Assembly: GCA_002478145.1 (NCBI GenBank)
Contig: DLMI01000211.1
Coordinates: forward strand, 277-58,836
Origin: Acidobacteria bacterium UBA7540
Lineage (GTDB): Bacteria; Acidobacteriota; Terriglobia; UBA7540
Direction: 5' to 3'
DNA: 58,560 bases
This document shows, in pieces, positions 26,785 through 33,938 of the stretch. Below the pieces are notes generated by a model. It was given only the letters and a program-made list of their open reading frames with translations. It ran no database searches and had not been told where the DNA came from. The position numbers and the translations under genes are program-made. Within the stretch, counting starts at the first letter, position 1. Every line of letters begins with the position of its first letter.

Positions 26785-28218
26785 GTGAGTGATCAGTCGG
26801 AAGACTTTGCCGCGATGTTCGAGGCTTCGGTCCAGGCCAAGCGCCTCGATCAAGGCGAACTCGTTGAGGGCAGGATCGTTGCCATCGGCCCGGAGGTGGC
26901 GTTAGTCGACGTTGGTCGCAAGGGAGAGGCGGTAATTGATATCGCTGAACTGAAGAACGCCGACGGCGAGTTCGAGGTGGCGCTGGGCGATCGCGTTCAG
27001 GCGATGGTGGTATCGACGTCAGGTGGGCTGACGCTCTCCCGAAGGCTGGCGGGAGCGGCCGCGAGCGATCGGCAGTTCGAAGCCGCCTTTCAAAGCGGCC
27101 TGCCGGTGGAAGGGAAGGTCGAACGGGAGGTAAAGGGCGGCTACGAGGTGCGCATCGGCCGGCGTCGCGCGTTCTGTCCGGTTTCCCAGATCGACGTCCG
27201 CGGCGCAGACCCGTCGGCGCACGAAGGGCATGTCTACCAATTCCGGATCATCGAGTACAAGGAAGGCGGCTCGGACCTCGTCGTCGCCCGGCGCCCGCTC
27301 CTCGAGGACGAGCAGCGGGCGAACGCCGCCAAGGTCCGCGACAAGATCGTCCCTGGTGCAGTCATGACCGGCCGTGTGACCTCCGTCCGCGAGTTCGGCG
27401 CGTTCGTCGATCTCGGCGCAGGTGTCCAGGGGCTGGTCCACGTGTCCGAGATGGCGTGGTCCCGTGTGTCGGACCCTTCGGAGATCGTCAAAGCGGGCGA
27501 GGAGATTACGGTCAAGGTCCTGCGCGTGGACGAGGAAAAGCAGAAGATATCGCTCGGGTTGAAGCAGCTCTCCGCCGACCCGTGGTCGAGAGTGCGCGAC
27601 GTGTACGAAGTAGGCCAAGTGCGGCCTGGCCGCGTCACGCGCGTCGCGGAGTTCGGCGCGTTCGTGGAGCTCGAGCCGGGCATCGAAGCGCTGGCCCATG
27701 CTTCCACGTTCGCGCCGACCGGACGATCGGGAGGCTGGTCGGGTCAGGTCGCTCCAGGGATGACGGGCACATTCGAGATTCTCGCCATCGACCTCGAGCA
27801 GAAACGGATCGGCGTGGCGCTCGTTCAGGAAGGCTGGGCGCGGGCCGAGGGGGCTACGGGAGCCCGGCCTGGCATCGTTCCGGGCGCGCGCCTGACAGGA
27901 AAGGTCGAGCGATACGAGAAATTCGGCGTGTTCGTCTTCCTGGCCCCCGGGCGTACCGGTGTCATCCCATTGAGCGAAACCGGCGTCGCGAAGGAAGGCG
28001 ATGTCCAGCGAGCCTTTCCGGTCGGCGCGGATGTCGAGGTCATCGTGCTGGAAGTCGATCCGTCAGGTCGGCGCATTCGCCTGAGCGCGAAGGCAGTCAT
28101 GGAAGCGCGCGAGGCCGAGGAAGTGCGCGAGTGGGCGGAGCGCAATGCTCCTCCCGCCGAGGGCTTCGGGATACTCGCCGACAAGCTGCGCTCGGCGCTC
28201 AAGTCGCAAGAGAAGTGA
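26785..28218 (+). CDS. S1 RNA-binding-repeat protein (ribosomal protein S1-like)
   Basis: GTG start at 26785 with GAGGAG 6-7 nt upstream; 477 residues. Four clear S1/OB units: about 24-80 (GRIVAIGPEVALVDVGRKGE), 190-265 (GRVTSVREFGAFVDLGAGVQ, VHVSEMAWSRVSDP), 275-350 (GRVTRVAEFGAFVELEPGIE) and 370-445 (GKVERYEKFGVFVFLAPG), plus a degenerate one at 100-170. It should bind RNA in the cytosol. It is shorter than true S1 (about 550+) and its repeats are uneven, so it may be a specialised paralogue. Its GC content and codon bias look higher than its neighbours', which suggests separate transfer. Confidence 0.88.
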   Translation: MSDQSEDFAAMFEASVQAKRLDQGELVEGRIVAIGPEVALVDVGRKGEAVIDIAELKNADGEFEVALGDRVQAMVVSTSGGLTLSRRLAGAAASDRQFEAAFQSGLPVEGKVEREVKGGYEVRIGRRRAFCPVSQIDVRGADPSAHEGHVYQFRIIEYKEGGSDLVVARRPLLEDEQRANAAKVRDKIVPGAVMTGRVTSVREFGAFVDLGAGVQGLVHVSEMAWSRVSDPSEIVKAGEEITVKVLRVDEEKQKISLGLKQLSADPWSRVRDVYEVGQVRPGRVTRVAEFGAFVELEPGIEALAHASTFAPTGRSGGWSGQVAPGMTGTFEILAIDLEQKRIGVALVQEGWARAEGATGARPGIVPGARLTGKVERYEKFGVFVFLAPGRTGVIPLSETGVAKEGDVQRAFPVGADVEVIVLEVDPSGRRIRLSAKAVMEAREAEEVREWAERNAPPAEGFGILADKLRSALKSQEK

Positions 28219-28731
28219 CACTCTCACCGTCCCGCCTCTTGGTGCTTCCGCCATCCAGTGTTGGTACGCCGCCCTTGGAAGGCGCATATTCTCAATCCTG
28301 GCCAAAATGGCCGAGTCGAATAATGCTATTGTGACCACGATCCGGTTCTCACTGGACGTGTCGTCGCACTCGGAAAGTAAGCTGTGAGTGGCCCGTTGGG
28401 CGCATCGTTGTCCTGAAACGGGGTTCTGGGATGTCGGCAAGGCAACGTACCGGTGTCACTCGGATGCATAAACGCGACTCTTGTCGCAATGGCCCCGCTG
28501 CGTAGGGGGCACGTTTATTGTCCAATTTCATCGATGACGAGCCCATAGCACGCTGTCCATCCAGCGGTCTCCAACGCGGGTTTTGAAGTTCCCCAAATCT
28601 GGACATATAGAACGAAACACGCACCTCTTCCGCATCGAAGGAGGTAAAGCCGCTGCGCGGAAGCAAGAAGTTGGAATCCCGGAGAAGATAAGGGTGGGTC
28701 GTTCGAATGTAGGCACCGAAGAGGGAGCCCG
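28219..28731. other. Gap between convergent S1-like and ssb genes
   Basis: About 510 bp without a supportable gene or named repeat. It separates the 3' ends of two convergent genes, so it probably holds terminators, but I see no perfect hairpin with a T-tract. Confidence 0.35.
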
Positions 28732-29175
28732 TTAAAACGGTATGTCCTCCTCAGTGCCCTCGCTTCCCGGCCCGTTGAAGGGATTCTCGCTTTCGTCCAC
28801 CGGCTCCGAGGCCTTCGAGGTTTCTGCCGCCTTGGCTCCGTGCCCGTTCTTTGACGGACCCAGGAACCGGAGCGTGATGACGACCACTTCCGTCACATTG
28901 CGCTTCTGCCCTTCGCGGTCCTCGTAACTGCGCAATTGGAGCCTTCCTTCCACGAACAGGAATTTCCCGCGGGTCACATGCTCGCCCACAATCTCGGCCC
29001 AGCGCCGCCAGGCAACACAGCGAATCCAGAGGGTGTTGGTCTTTTTCTCTCCGTCGCCGTTCTTGTAAGTCTCCTTCACCGCCAAGGAGAAGTTTGCCAC
29101 CGGTATGCCGCCAGGAGTGAACTTCATCTCGCTGTCGGCCCCAACGTATCCAATGAGCATCACCTTGTTCAACAT
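28732..29175 (-). CDS. ssb: Single-stranded DNA-binding protein
   Basis: 147 residues from the ATG at 29175 (MLNKVMLIGYVGADSEMKFT). The OB fold has the usual NTLWIRCVAWRRWAE and GKFLFVEGRLQLRSYEDREG blocks. A short acidic linker leads to the tail EGTEEDIPF, the DIPF tip that recruits replication and repair proteins. The ATG overlaps the stop of the upstream gene (ATGTTGA), pointing to coupling. It may be the island's own copy, since a chromosomal ssb normally lies by rpsF/rpsR. Confidence 0.95.
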   Translation of the reverse strand: MLNKVMLIGYVGADSEMKFTPGGIPVANFSLAVKETYKNGDGEKKTNTLWIRCVAWRRWAEIVGEHVTRGKFLFVEGRLQLRSYEDREGQKRNVTEVVVITLRFLGPSKNGHGAKAAETSKASEPVDESENPFNGPGSEGTEEDIPF

Positions 29176-29480
29176 AATGTGTACCGTGGGACGCACAGGC
29201 TGGAACGGGCATGTTCGTCCCTCACGTTCCTCCTCTTGTTTTGCATGGTTCGAATCTGGTGCGCAGGCTGGCAAAGTCGGTCCGCATCGAACTGAAACTT
29301 GCGGTCTACCAGATTGCCAGCCAAAATATCCATTTGGGCAGCGACCTCAGCCGTGCCTTCGCGCACCCGGGCACGAACCATCGGCATGTTCCGCAAGGCA
29401 CCCGCATTGACGCCCTCCAGCAGGGCTCGCGCTTTCCAGACCCGCTCCTTCAACTCCTGGTCTTCCATCCAGCTGCGCAT
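29169..29480 (-). CDS. Unknown protein overlapping the start of ssb
   Basis: Up to 103 residues; starts at ATG 29480 (MRSWMEDQELKERVW) or the ATG 12 nt later. The first 60 residues are helical (ARALLEGVNAGALRNMPMVR, EGTAEVAAQMDILAG); the rest is polar. The frame ends in ATGTTGA, where TGA overlaps the ssb ATG. No family is recognised and no strong ribosome site is seen. The exact overlap with ssb is the best argument that it is real. Confidence 0.5.
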   Translation of the reverse strand: MRSWMEDQELKERVWKARALLEGVNAGALRNMPMVRARVREGTAEVAAQMDILAGNLVDRKFQFDADRLCQPAHQIRTMQNKRRNVRDEHARSSLCVPRYTLC

Positions 29481-29577
29481 ATGAACCGCTGATCCCGAGA
29501 CCTCAAATTTATCGGTGCCCTATATATCTGTGGAAGAGCGACTTAGGAGTACTGAGAGCTCATTTGACGGAAACAAC

Positions 29578-31158
29578 ATGGCTGGCTATCCTGCACTCCA
29601 TATGGAAACAGGCACACAAGCGGCGAGTGCTGTCGCCAAAGTGATCCTCAGTCGCGTGGTCTCGGAGACTAATCGGGAAGGCGAAAAGACGGTCTGTCAC
29701 TTCAACGATGATGGCAGTGTGCTCCTCTCCAACTTCCTGGCCGCCTTCATTCGCCCCGGCGACGAAATCACTCTTCCGCTAACGATCGATTCCGCCGGAG
29801 CAGGAACCGAAATCTACATCCGCACGGTCTCGTCCTCCGTGCGGAGTCGCGATCTCTACCAGGCTCCCATTAGTTACGCCGCGCAGCCCAAAGCCAATAG
29901 GTGCGAGCAACTTTACGTGCGGTCAGAGGTTCCAACGAGCCGGTTGGGCGTTTCCTCCATCTATCTGCCTTGCGACGTCGTGCGCGATTACTTCTACGTC
30001 GCCACACGGCGACAGCCCTGGGAGCACCAGAAGAGCTTTTATGACGTTCTGCGGATTACCCCCACCTCCTCGCTTGCTGAGCTGCGTGTAGCCTTCAAGC
30101 TCAGGCAATTGGAGCTCCGCGCTGCCGGCACTTCCAACCGCGACAGCGCTACGTTGGAGCGCGCCCTCAACATCCTGGCGCAACCTGAATTGAGGGCTTG
30201 TTACGACTCACTGCTCAAGGATTCCTCAGCGCCAGTACTCTTTCCGTATGGGGGCTTCGGTTCGATTTTGGTCGCCGGAGACCGCTCTCGTGATGGCCAG
30301 ACGTTCTTCGCGACCCAAATCCTGTCTTTCCAGCCCGAGCACCGGGAGCGCCGGTTCCACGCACCGTTGCGGAATTTTGACTTCTACAATGATCGTGCCA
30401 TCTACCGCGATGTCCGGCGGAAACTCGAAGTGACACTCGACCAATCAGCTATGCCGATGAGATGGGACTCCACCTGGAACCCGTGGAGACACCTATTGGG
30501 GGCCAAGGTCGAGTTGCAGGGAACGTTCGTCCAGATGGGTAAGTACCGTCATCGGAATGGTCAGTGGAACTTGGTTAAGTGGGAAACCGCCTTGCCGAGC
30601 CGCATCCACGTGAAGGTTCCTGCCAACATTACCGAGCAAATTGAGACAGCCCGCAGGAGCTACCATCGGTTTGGCGAGTTTTCCAACGCCCTGGGCCAAA
30701 TTCGTGCCCGCATCGAGCGCGAGCCTTTGGAAAGGGAGCAACTGCGCAGCCTCTGCTGGGACCTCGGTATTCCCAGCGACTTTGACATCGTCCAGATCTC
30801 GTGGAAACCAGATTACGATTCGTTCTTCTACCAGCAGCTCTGCCGGCGGGCGAGACTGCTCTACCTTTTCCGCGACGAGTATATCCTTGACCTCCCGAGG
30901 GTGATCGCGGTCGAGACACCCCAACTGGGTCACGCGACGTACCTGTTTTCCAAGCCCCAGAGCATCGAAGCCTTCCTCGCTGCTTACGTCGCCACCACGA
31001 AAGAGGCTATCCGGCAGAATCGGGCTAATGTGGCGGAACGGCTGGGATTCCTAGGGCGCGTCGTTCACGGACCCAACCCACGCATCTGGCTTCGTACCCT
31101 AACCGCCCGCCTGGGAGAGGCAGCCGATCACGCTGAGGCAGCATCCGAAGGAGAGTGA
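29578..31158 (+). CDS. Large J-like-domain protein lacking the HPD motif
   Basis: 526 residues from the ATG at 29578; a GTG at 29515 would add 21 residues but has no ribosome site. A J-domain pattern is visible at about 154-213: FYDVLRITPTSSLAELRVAF then ALNILAQPELRACYDSLL. Where J-domains have the catalytic His-Pro-Asp between helices II and III, this reads RAAG, so it should not stimulate DnaK ATPase. Other parts (1-150, 220-526) have no recognised domain; the C-terminal half is Arg/Tyr/Trp-rich. It is followed 2 nt later by a small acidic protein gene. Role unknown. Confidence 0.75.
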   Translation: MAGYPALHMETGTQAASAVAKVILSRVVSETNREGEKTVCHFNDDGSVLLSNFLAAFIRPGDEITLPLTIDSAGAGTEIYIRTVSSSVRSRDLYQAPISYAAQPKANRCEQLYVRSEVPTSRLGVSSIYLPCDVVRDYFYVATRRQPWEHQKSFYDVLRITPTSSLAELRVAFKLRQLELRAAGTSNRDSATLERALNILAQPELRACYDSLLKDSSAPVLFPYGGFGSILVAGDRSRDGQTFFATQILSFQPEHRERRFHAPLRNFDFYNDRAIYRDVRRKLEVTLDQSAMPMRWDSTWNPWRHLLGAKVELQGTFVQMGKYRHRNGQWNLVKWETALPSRIHVKVPANITEQIETARRSYHRFGEFSNALGQIRARIEREPLEREQLRSLCWDLGIPSDFDIVQISWKPDYDSFFYQQLCRRARLLYLFRDEYILDLPRVIAVETPQLGHATYLFSKPQSIEAFLAAYVATTKEAIRQNRANVAERLGFLGRVVHGPNPRIWLRTLTARLGEAADHAEAASEGE

Positions 31159-31160
31159 AT

Positions 31161-31418
31161 ATGCAAGACGAATCGAACACGAAGTCTGAGATCATTGCCC
31201 TTCTCGAAGGCCGTACGCAGGTGGGCCTCGAGAACATCCGTCAGTTCATCCTCGACCTCGACGAACGGGATTACATGGAGTTCCTGTATCCTACCGACCC
31301 TGATTTCGCCGAAGAACTTGACGGTCGGGACGCTGAGGCGAAGGGAATGCTCGAAACCATGAGAGACATCGAAGGAACTCTTCGCGGCCTGGATCGAGGC
31401 AAGATCAAAGTCCAGTGA
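31161..31418 (+). CDS. Unknown 85-residue acidic protein after the J-like gene
   Basis: ATG at 31161 with AAGGAG about 8 nt upstream (31148-31153), 2 nt after the previous stop, so the two form an operon. The protein begins MQDESNTKSEIIALLEGRTQ, then ENIRQFILDLDERDYMEFLY, and has an acidic helical C-terminus. It is soluble, with no motif I recognise. It may be a partner of the J-like protein. Confidence 0.75.
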   Translation: MQDESNTKSEIIALLEGRTQVGLENIRQFILDLDERDYMEFLYPTDPDFAEELDGRDAEAKGMLETMRDIEGTLRGLDRGKIKVQ

Positions 31419-31551
31419 TGTCGCTGGCGTGCTATAATAGCATTGGAAACGGTCATTTTCCGTGTGCCCTACACGTGCCCAACTGGGGCGCATTTCGCGT
31501 TTTTGGCGGTTTTGCGACCACGTAAAATCAATAACTTACACGTCGTCAACG
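31419..31551. other. Gap before the tRNA-like fragment
   Basis: Contains an isolated TATAAT at 31433-31438 without a matching -35, and an AT-rich stretch (AAAATCAATAACTTACACG) of the kind often found beside recombinase attachment sites. No gene is seen. Confidence 0.35.
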
Positions 31552-31585
31552 GGCTGTTGGGGTTCAACTCCCCCCTCCAGCACCA
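31552..31585 (+). other. tRNA 3'-end-like fragment, candidate attachment site
   Basis: Reads as the 3' third of a tRNA: a GGGG arm, T-loop TTCAACT (fits TTCRANY), CCCCC arm, acceptor strand CTCCAGC, discriminator A and encoded CCA. The first T-stem pair is a mismatch and no 5' half is found upstream, so this is not a working tRNA. Integrated elements leave such 3' copies at one end. Attachment-site function is inferred. Confidence 0.5.
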
Positions 31586-31767
31586 GGCCTTGCAGGGTTT
31601 AAGCCCCCGATGGCGCCCCCTTCTTGCGTTGCCGAAAAAAGCCCTCCAGCAATCATCCTGATCCCGCCGCGGCGGATGCCCCTACGCCCGGCCCCGCACC
31701 ATTTTGTTCCTCCGGTATCTGCGTTGAACGGGCACCGAAGCAAGTGATTCGGCTCGAACGGCGGCTG
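31586..31767. other. Gap downstream of the DUF433 gene
   Basis: The place where the DUF5615 toxin partner of a DUF433 antitoxin normally lies, but no such gene is found. Nothing else is recognised. Confidence 0.4.
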
Positions 31768-32067
31768 TCAACTTTTGAGCGCTTCTTCGAGCTTCTTGAA
31801 TAAAAGGGGATGGGCTTTGCGAACTTTCTGGCGAAGCGCCTCGAATTCCGATTCACCCTGCCGCAAATAGGCGTCTATCTCAGATTGGTGAGCAAGGTAG
31901 AAAGGGATGGCTCCATAAACGTCCTCGAGGGTGATGAGGGGAAATGAATGGGCGATACTTTCCGGCGATGCTCCACGCAGAAAGGCGTAAACAATGGAAT
32001 CGAGTGAGACCCGGCTGCCCGTGATCCAGTACCCACCGTCTCGCCCCTCGACATACTCTCGCTTCAT
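31768..32067 (-). CDS. DUF433-family antitoxin-like protein
   Basis: ATG at 32067 with AGAGG 5 nt upstream gives 99 residues (MKREYVEGRDGGYWITGSRV); an upstream in-frame extension is unconserved. The DUF433 pattern is clear: ITGSRVSLDSIVYAFLRG, ESIAHSFPLITLEDVYGAI, FYLAHQSEIDAYL. The helix-turn-helix-like fold of such proteins binds DNA and usually neutralises a PIN-like DUF5615 toxin encoded next. No toxin gene follows, so it is an orphan. Confidence 0.85.
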   Translation of the reverse strand: MKREYVEGRDGGYWITGSRVSLDSIVYAFLRGASPESIAHSFPLITLEDVYGAIPFYLAHQSEIDAYLRQGESEFEALRQKVRKAHPLLFKKLEEALKS

Positions 32068-32131
32068 CCGAGCCTCTGCTCCTGTCCTGTATATTACCGG
32101 ACGGGACATTCGAGGCCGGAGAAAATTGGGT

Positions 32132-32154
32132 GCAGACTTGTCTTGCAGGTCTGC
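32132..32154. repeat. REP-like palindrome 1
   Basis: GCAGAC...GTCTGC imperfect palindrome, 23 bp. It shares its arms with 32184-32207 and 33053-33076. Confidence 0.6.
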
Positions 32155-32183
32155 GGCTCTGCGGTGGAAACAGCAAGCCCAGC

Positions 32184-32207
32184 GCAGACCTGTTTTCCAA
32201 GGTCTGC
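32184..32207. repeat. REP-like palindrome 2
   Basis: GCAGACC...GGTCTGC, 24 bp, 30 bp from palindrome 1. A pair like this resembles a REPIN, the form mobilised by RAYT transposases, whose remnants lie just downstream. Confidence 0.65.
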
Positions 32208-32270
32208 GGCTCGAATCTTCCCGTCGCGTTCCGTTTTGCGTCAACCTCAGACAGGGTGTACTCTAAACCC

Positions 32271-32322
32271 GTGTCGCGCCTGCGCCGTCCTTTCCTCTGG
32301 GATCGATATCTCTTCCTGCATC
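32271..32322 (+). pseudogene. RAYT (Y1_Tnp) transposase, N-terminal fragment
   Basis: From GTG 32271 the frame reads SRLRRPFLWDRYLFLH, the start of acidobacterial REP-associated tyrosine transposases (RLRRPFL.DRYFFVT). Homology stops after about 17 residues; the HUH core is missing. The matching C-terminal piece lies at 32861-33012. Confidence 0.55.
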
Positions 32323-32455
32323 AGCCGCCAGCTCTCAGCAAGAAAGTCCGGTTGTCTTGCATGGATCAGCCGTCAGCCGTCAGATCTCAGCAAGAAGGTC
32401 CGGTCGTCCAGCTGATAGCTGATGGCTGATACCAGATAGCCGATTGAGGTGAATC
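32323..32455. repeat. Short imperfect repeats before higA
   Basis: Two copies of a CAGCCG...CTCAGCAAGAAnGTCCGGTnGTC block (about 32320-32355 and 32370-32410) followed by AGCTGATAGCTGATGGCTGA. The higA ribosome site AGGTGA is at 32447-32452. Confidence 0.5.
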
Positions 32456-32773
32456 ACGCCGCGCACTGCCATCCATCCCGGGGAACACTTGGCCGACGCC
32501 ATCGGAGCCCTGGGAATCACGGCCGCGCAGTTGGCCCGTGACCTTCAGGTACCGCCCAACCGGGTAACGGGTATCCTGCATGGCGCCCGCGCGATTTCTG
32601 CTGACACGGCTTTGCGCCTCGCCCGCTACTTTGGGACGAGCGCCGAGTTCTGGATGAACTTGCAACAGCACTACGAGCTCCGCCTTGCCGAAAAGGAGAT
32701 CGGCGCGGGAATCAAGTCCCTTCCCTGCCGCAAGGCGCGCGCGGGCCATGAGATTCATTCCCCGGCCGCGTAA
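32456..32773 (+). CDS. higA: HigA-family antitoxin with apparent ACG start
   Basis: XRE-type helix-turn-helix antitoxin, about 105 residues. Conserved text starts RTAIHPGEHLADAIGALG, then AAQLARDLQVPPNRVTGILH, ALRLARYFGTSAEFWMNLQ. It would bind its own promoter and neutralise a RelE-like HigB ribonuclease. Homology extends upstream of the only standard in-frame start (TTG 32489) to an ACG at 32456, with AGGTGA 3-4 nt before it; in relatives this codon is ATG. An upstream TGA at 32449 bounds the frame. No higB is present. It may be a start-codon mutant, hence poorly expressed or dead. Confidence 0.75.
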   Translation, partial: TPRTAIHPGEHLADAIGALGITAAQLARDLQVPPNRVTGILHGARAISADTALRLARYFGTSAEFWMNLQQHYELRLAEKEIGAGIKSLPCRKARAGHEIHSPAA

Positions 32774-32860
32774 CCATCTTGCCGGCACGGCGCGGTTTCA
32801 ATGCACCGCCATCCAGTCAAGCGCGGACTGTCGCCTCGCCCGTTACGGTCTGGTCGAGCT

Positions 32861-33012
32861 CCGTGCGGCGAGGTTTGGTGAAACATCCGGAAGAGTGGAA
32901 ATGGTCGAGTGCCATTGAGGACGCGGGGGTGGATGCAGTGGAGCAAGAGAGGCAGTGCGGGTTGGTGGTCGATCGGGTACGGCTCTCAGCAGACGAGAAT
33001 ACGACGATTTGA
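32861..33012 (+). pseudogene. RAYT (Y1_Tnp) transposase, C-terminal fragment
   Basis: Frame reads RRGLVKHPEEWKWSSAIED and VVDRVRLSADENTTI, stop at 33012. This is the standard end of RAYT proteins (NPVRRGLV..PE.W.WSS). The HUH and tyrosine core is absent. Confidence 0.8.
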
Positions 33013-33052
33013 GCCTGAGCAAAACGGGGACAACAACGACCAAGAAAGAACC

Positions 33053-33076
33053 GCAGACCCTGGAAAGCAGGTCTGC
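33053..33076. repeat. REP-like palindrome 3
   Basis: GCAGACC...GGTCTGC, 24 bp, on the other side of the RAYT fragments from palindromes 1 and 2. Confidence 0.6.
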
Positions 33077-33211
33077 GCTACCCTTGCTGCTTGATCTTAT
33101 GGGAGATCCGGCCGATACTTGCACTAGCCATGGCTCGCCGCCACGAATGAGGGCACTGCAGCCAACGCTGAAAGCCCGTTGATTGACCTATTACGATTAA
33201 GGCGAGGTGCT

Positions 33212-33931
33212 TTAGTTGAACTGCCCGTTATTGTTGATGCGAGCCACGGCCGCAAGCCGCGCAAATACGTAGCTCTCGGGATAGGCTTGGCCTGCGCTCA
33301 AGCCCAGGGCCTGATAGTCCCTGATTGGAATCAAAAAGAGATTTTTACCGCTGACTCGGCCCAGAAATTCGAGATTGAGTGCTGGTATCGAGATCTCGAT
33401 GTAACTCGTCTCCGGCACGCCCGCCTTCGCCGCGTCCCTGCTTCGAGTACCAAATATACTTGCCGCGAACTTGGGCCGACCCGACGATACCGGCATCCAT
33501 GTACCATTGACTTTGGCGACGGTCACCGAAGAACGCACCTGGTGATTGGACAGTACTGGATAGAGTAGTCTATTGCCGCCGACGAGCAAGCTACCGGGGT
33601 CTCCCCTGACGGGGAAGCTGCGCAACTTATCCAGGGGCACGTCGTAAAGGAGAATCGGCTCGCCAAGGCTAGACGACTTTGCTTCTTCGGTGGAGCTGAA
33701 GCCAAGGAGCCGGTAGTTTTCCGTACTCGCCGCTGCCGCCGCAAGCCGCTGGAGCGCGACGGGGGCGGCCGATTTGGCCGCGAGCGAGTTGCTCGCAATC
33801 GTCTTAGCAACGGACTCGGCGAAGCTCGGCGCTTCGTCGGCAGCGCTAGCCCCGCCTGCCCCCATCACAAACGCGAGCAGGCTGCTGGTCATAATTCCCA
33901 AGAGCAATCCGGGAAAGGCACTAGTCGTCAT
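33212..33931 (-). CDS. Secreted protein of unknown function, partner of the CVNH peptidase
   Basis: 239 residues; the start at 33931 (MTTSAFPGLLLGIMTSSLLA) gives a signal peptide ending near GASA-AD and lies 7 nt after the upstream stop. The mature protein is Ala/Ser-rich to residue 75 and then has an alternating strand pattern: GEPILLYDVPLDKLRSF, SLLVGGNRLLYPVLSN, VTVAKVNGTWMPVSSG, ESYVFARLAAVARI. No family is recognised. The tight spacing and shared secretion suggest it works with the peptidase, perhaps as inhibitor, substrate or surface partner; this is an inference. Confidence 0.8.
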   Translation of the reverse strand: MTTSAFPGLLLGIMTSSLLAFVMGAGGASAADEAPSFAESVAKTIASNSLAAKSAAPVALQRLAAAAASTENYRLLGFSSTEEAKSSSLGEPILLYDVPLDKLRSFPVRGDPGSLLVGGNRLLYPVLSNHQVRSSVTVAKVNGTWMPVSSGRPKFAASIFGTRSRDAAKAGVPETSYIEISIPALNLEFLGRVSGKNLFLIPIRDYQALGLSAGQAYPESYVFARLAAVARINNNGQFN

Positions 33932-33938
33932 ACTAAAC

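Noticed and set aside
27019..27699. Minus-strand open frame opposite the S1-repeat gene
   Set aside because: A mirror of the high-GC coding strand; no motifs, no ribosome site, while the plus strand has clear S1 repeats.
31433..31438. TATAAT as a promoter
   Set aside because: No -35-like hexamer at 16-18 bp and no gene follows on that strand.
31484..31585. Complete tRNA or tmRNA gene
   Set aside because: A weak 5' pairing (CTGGGG) can be forced, but no D-arm or normal anticodon arm forms, so only the 3' fragment is supported.
32132..33076. CRISPR-like array from the repeated GCAGACC palindromes
   Set aside because: Only three units with irregular spacing, two of them 30 bp apart and the third about 850 bp away. 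Palindromic units next to RAYT fragments fit REP elements.
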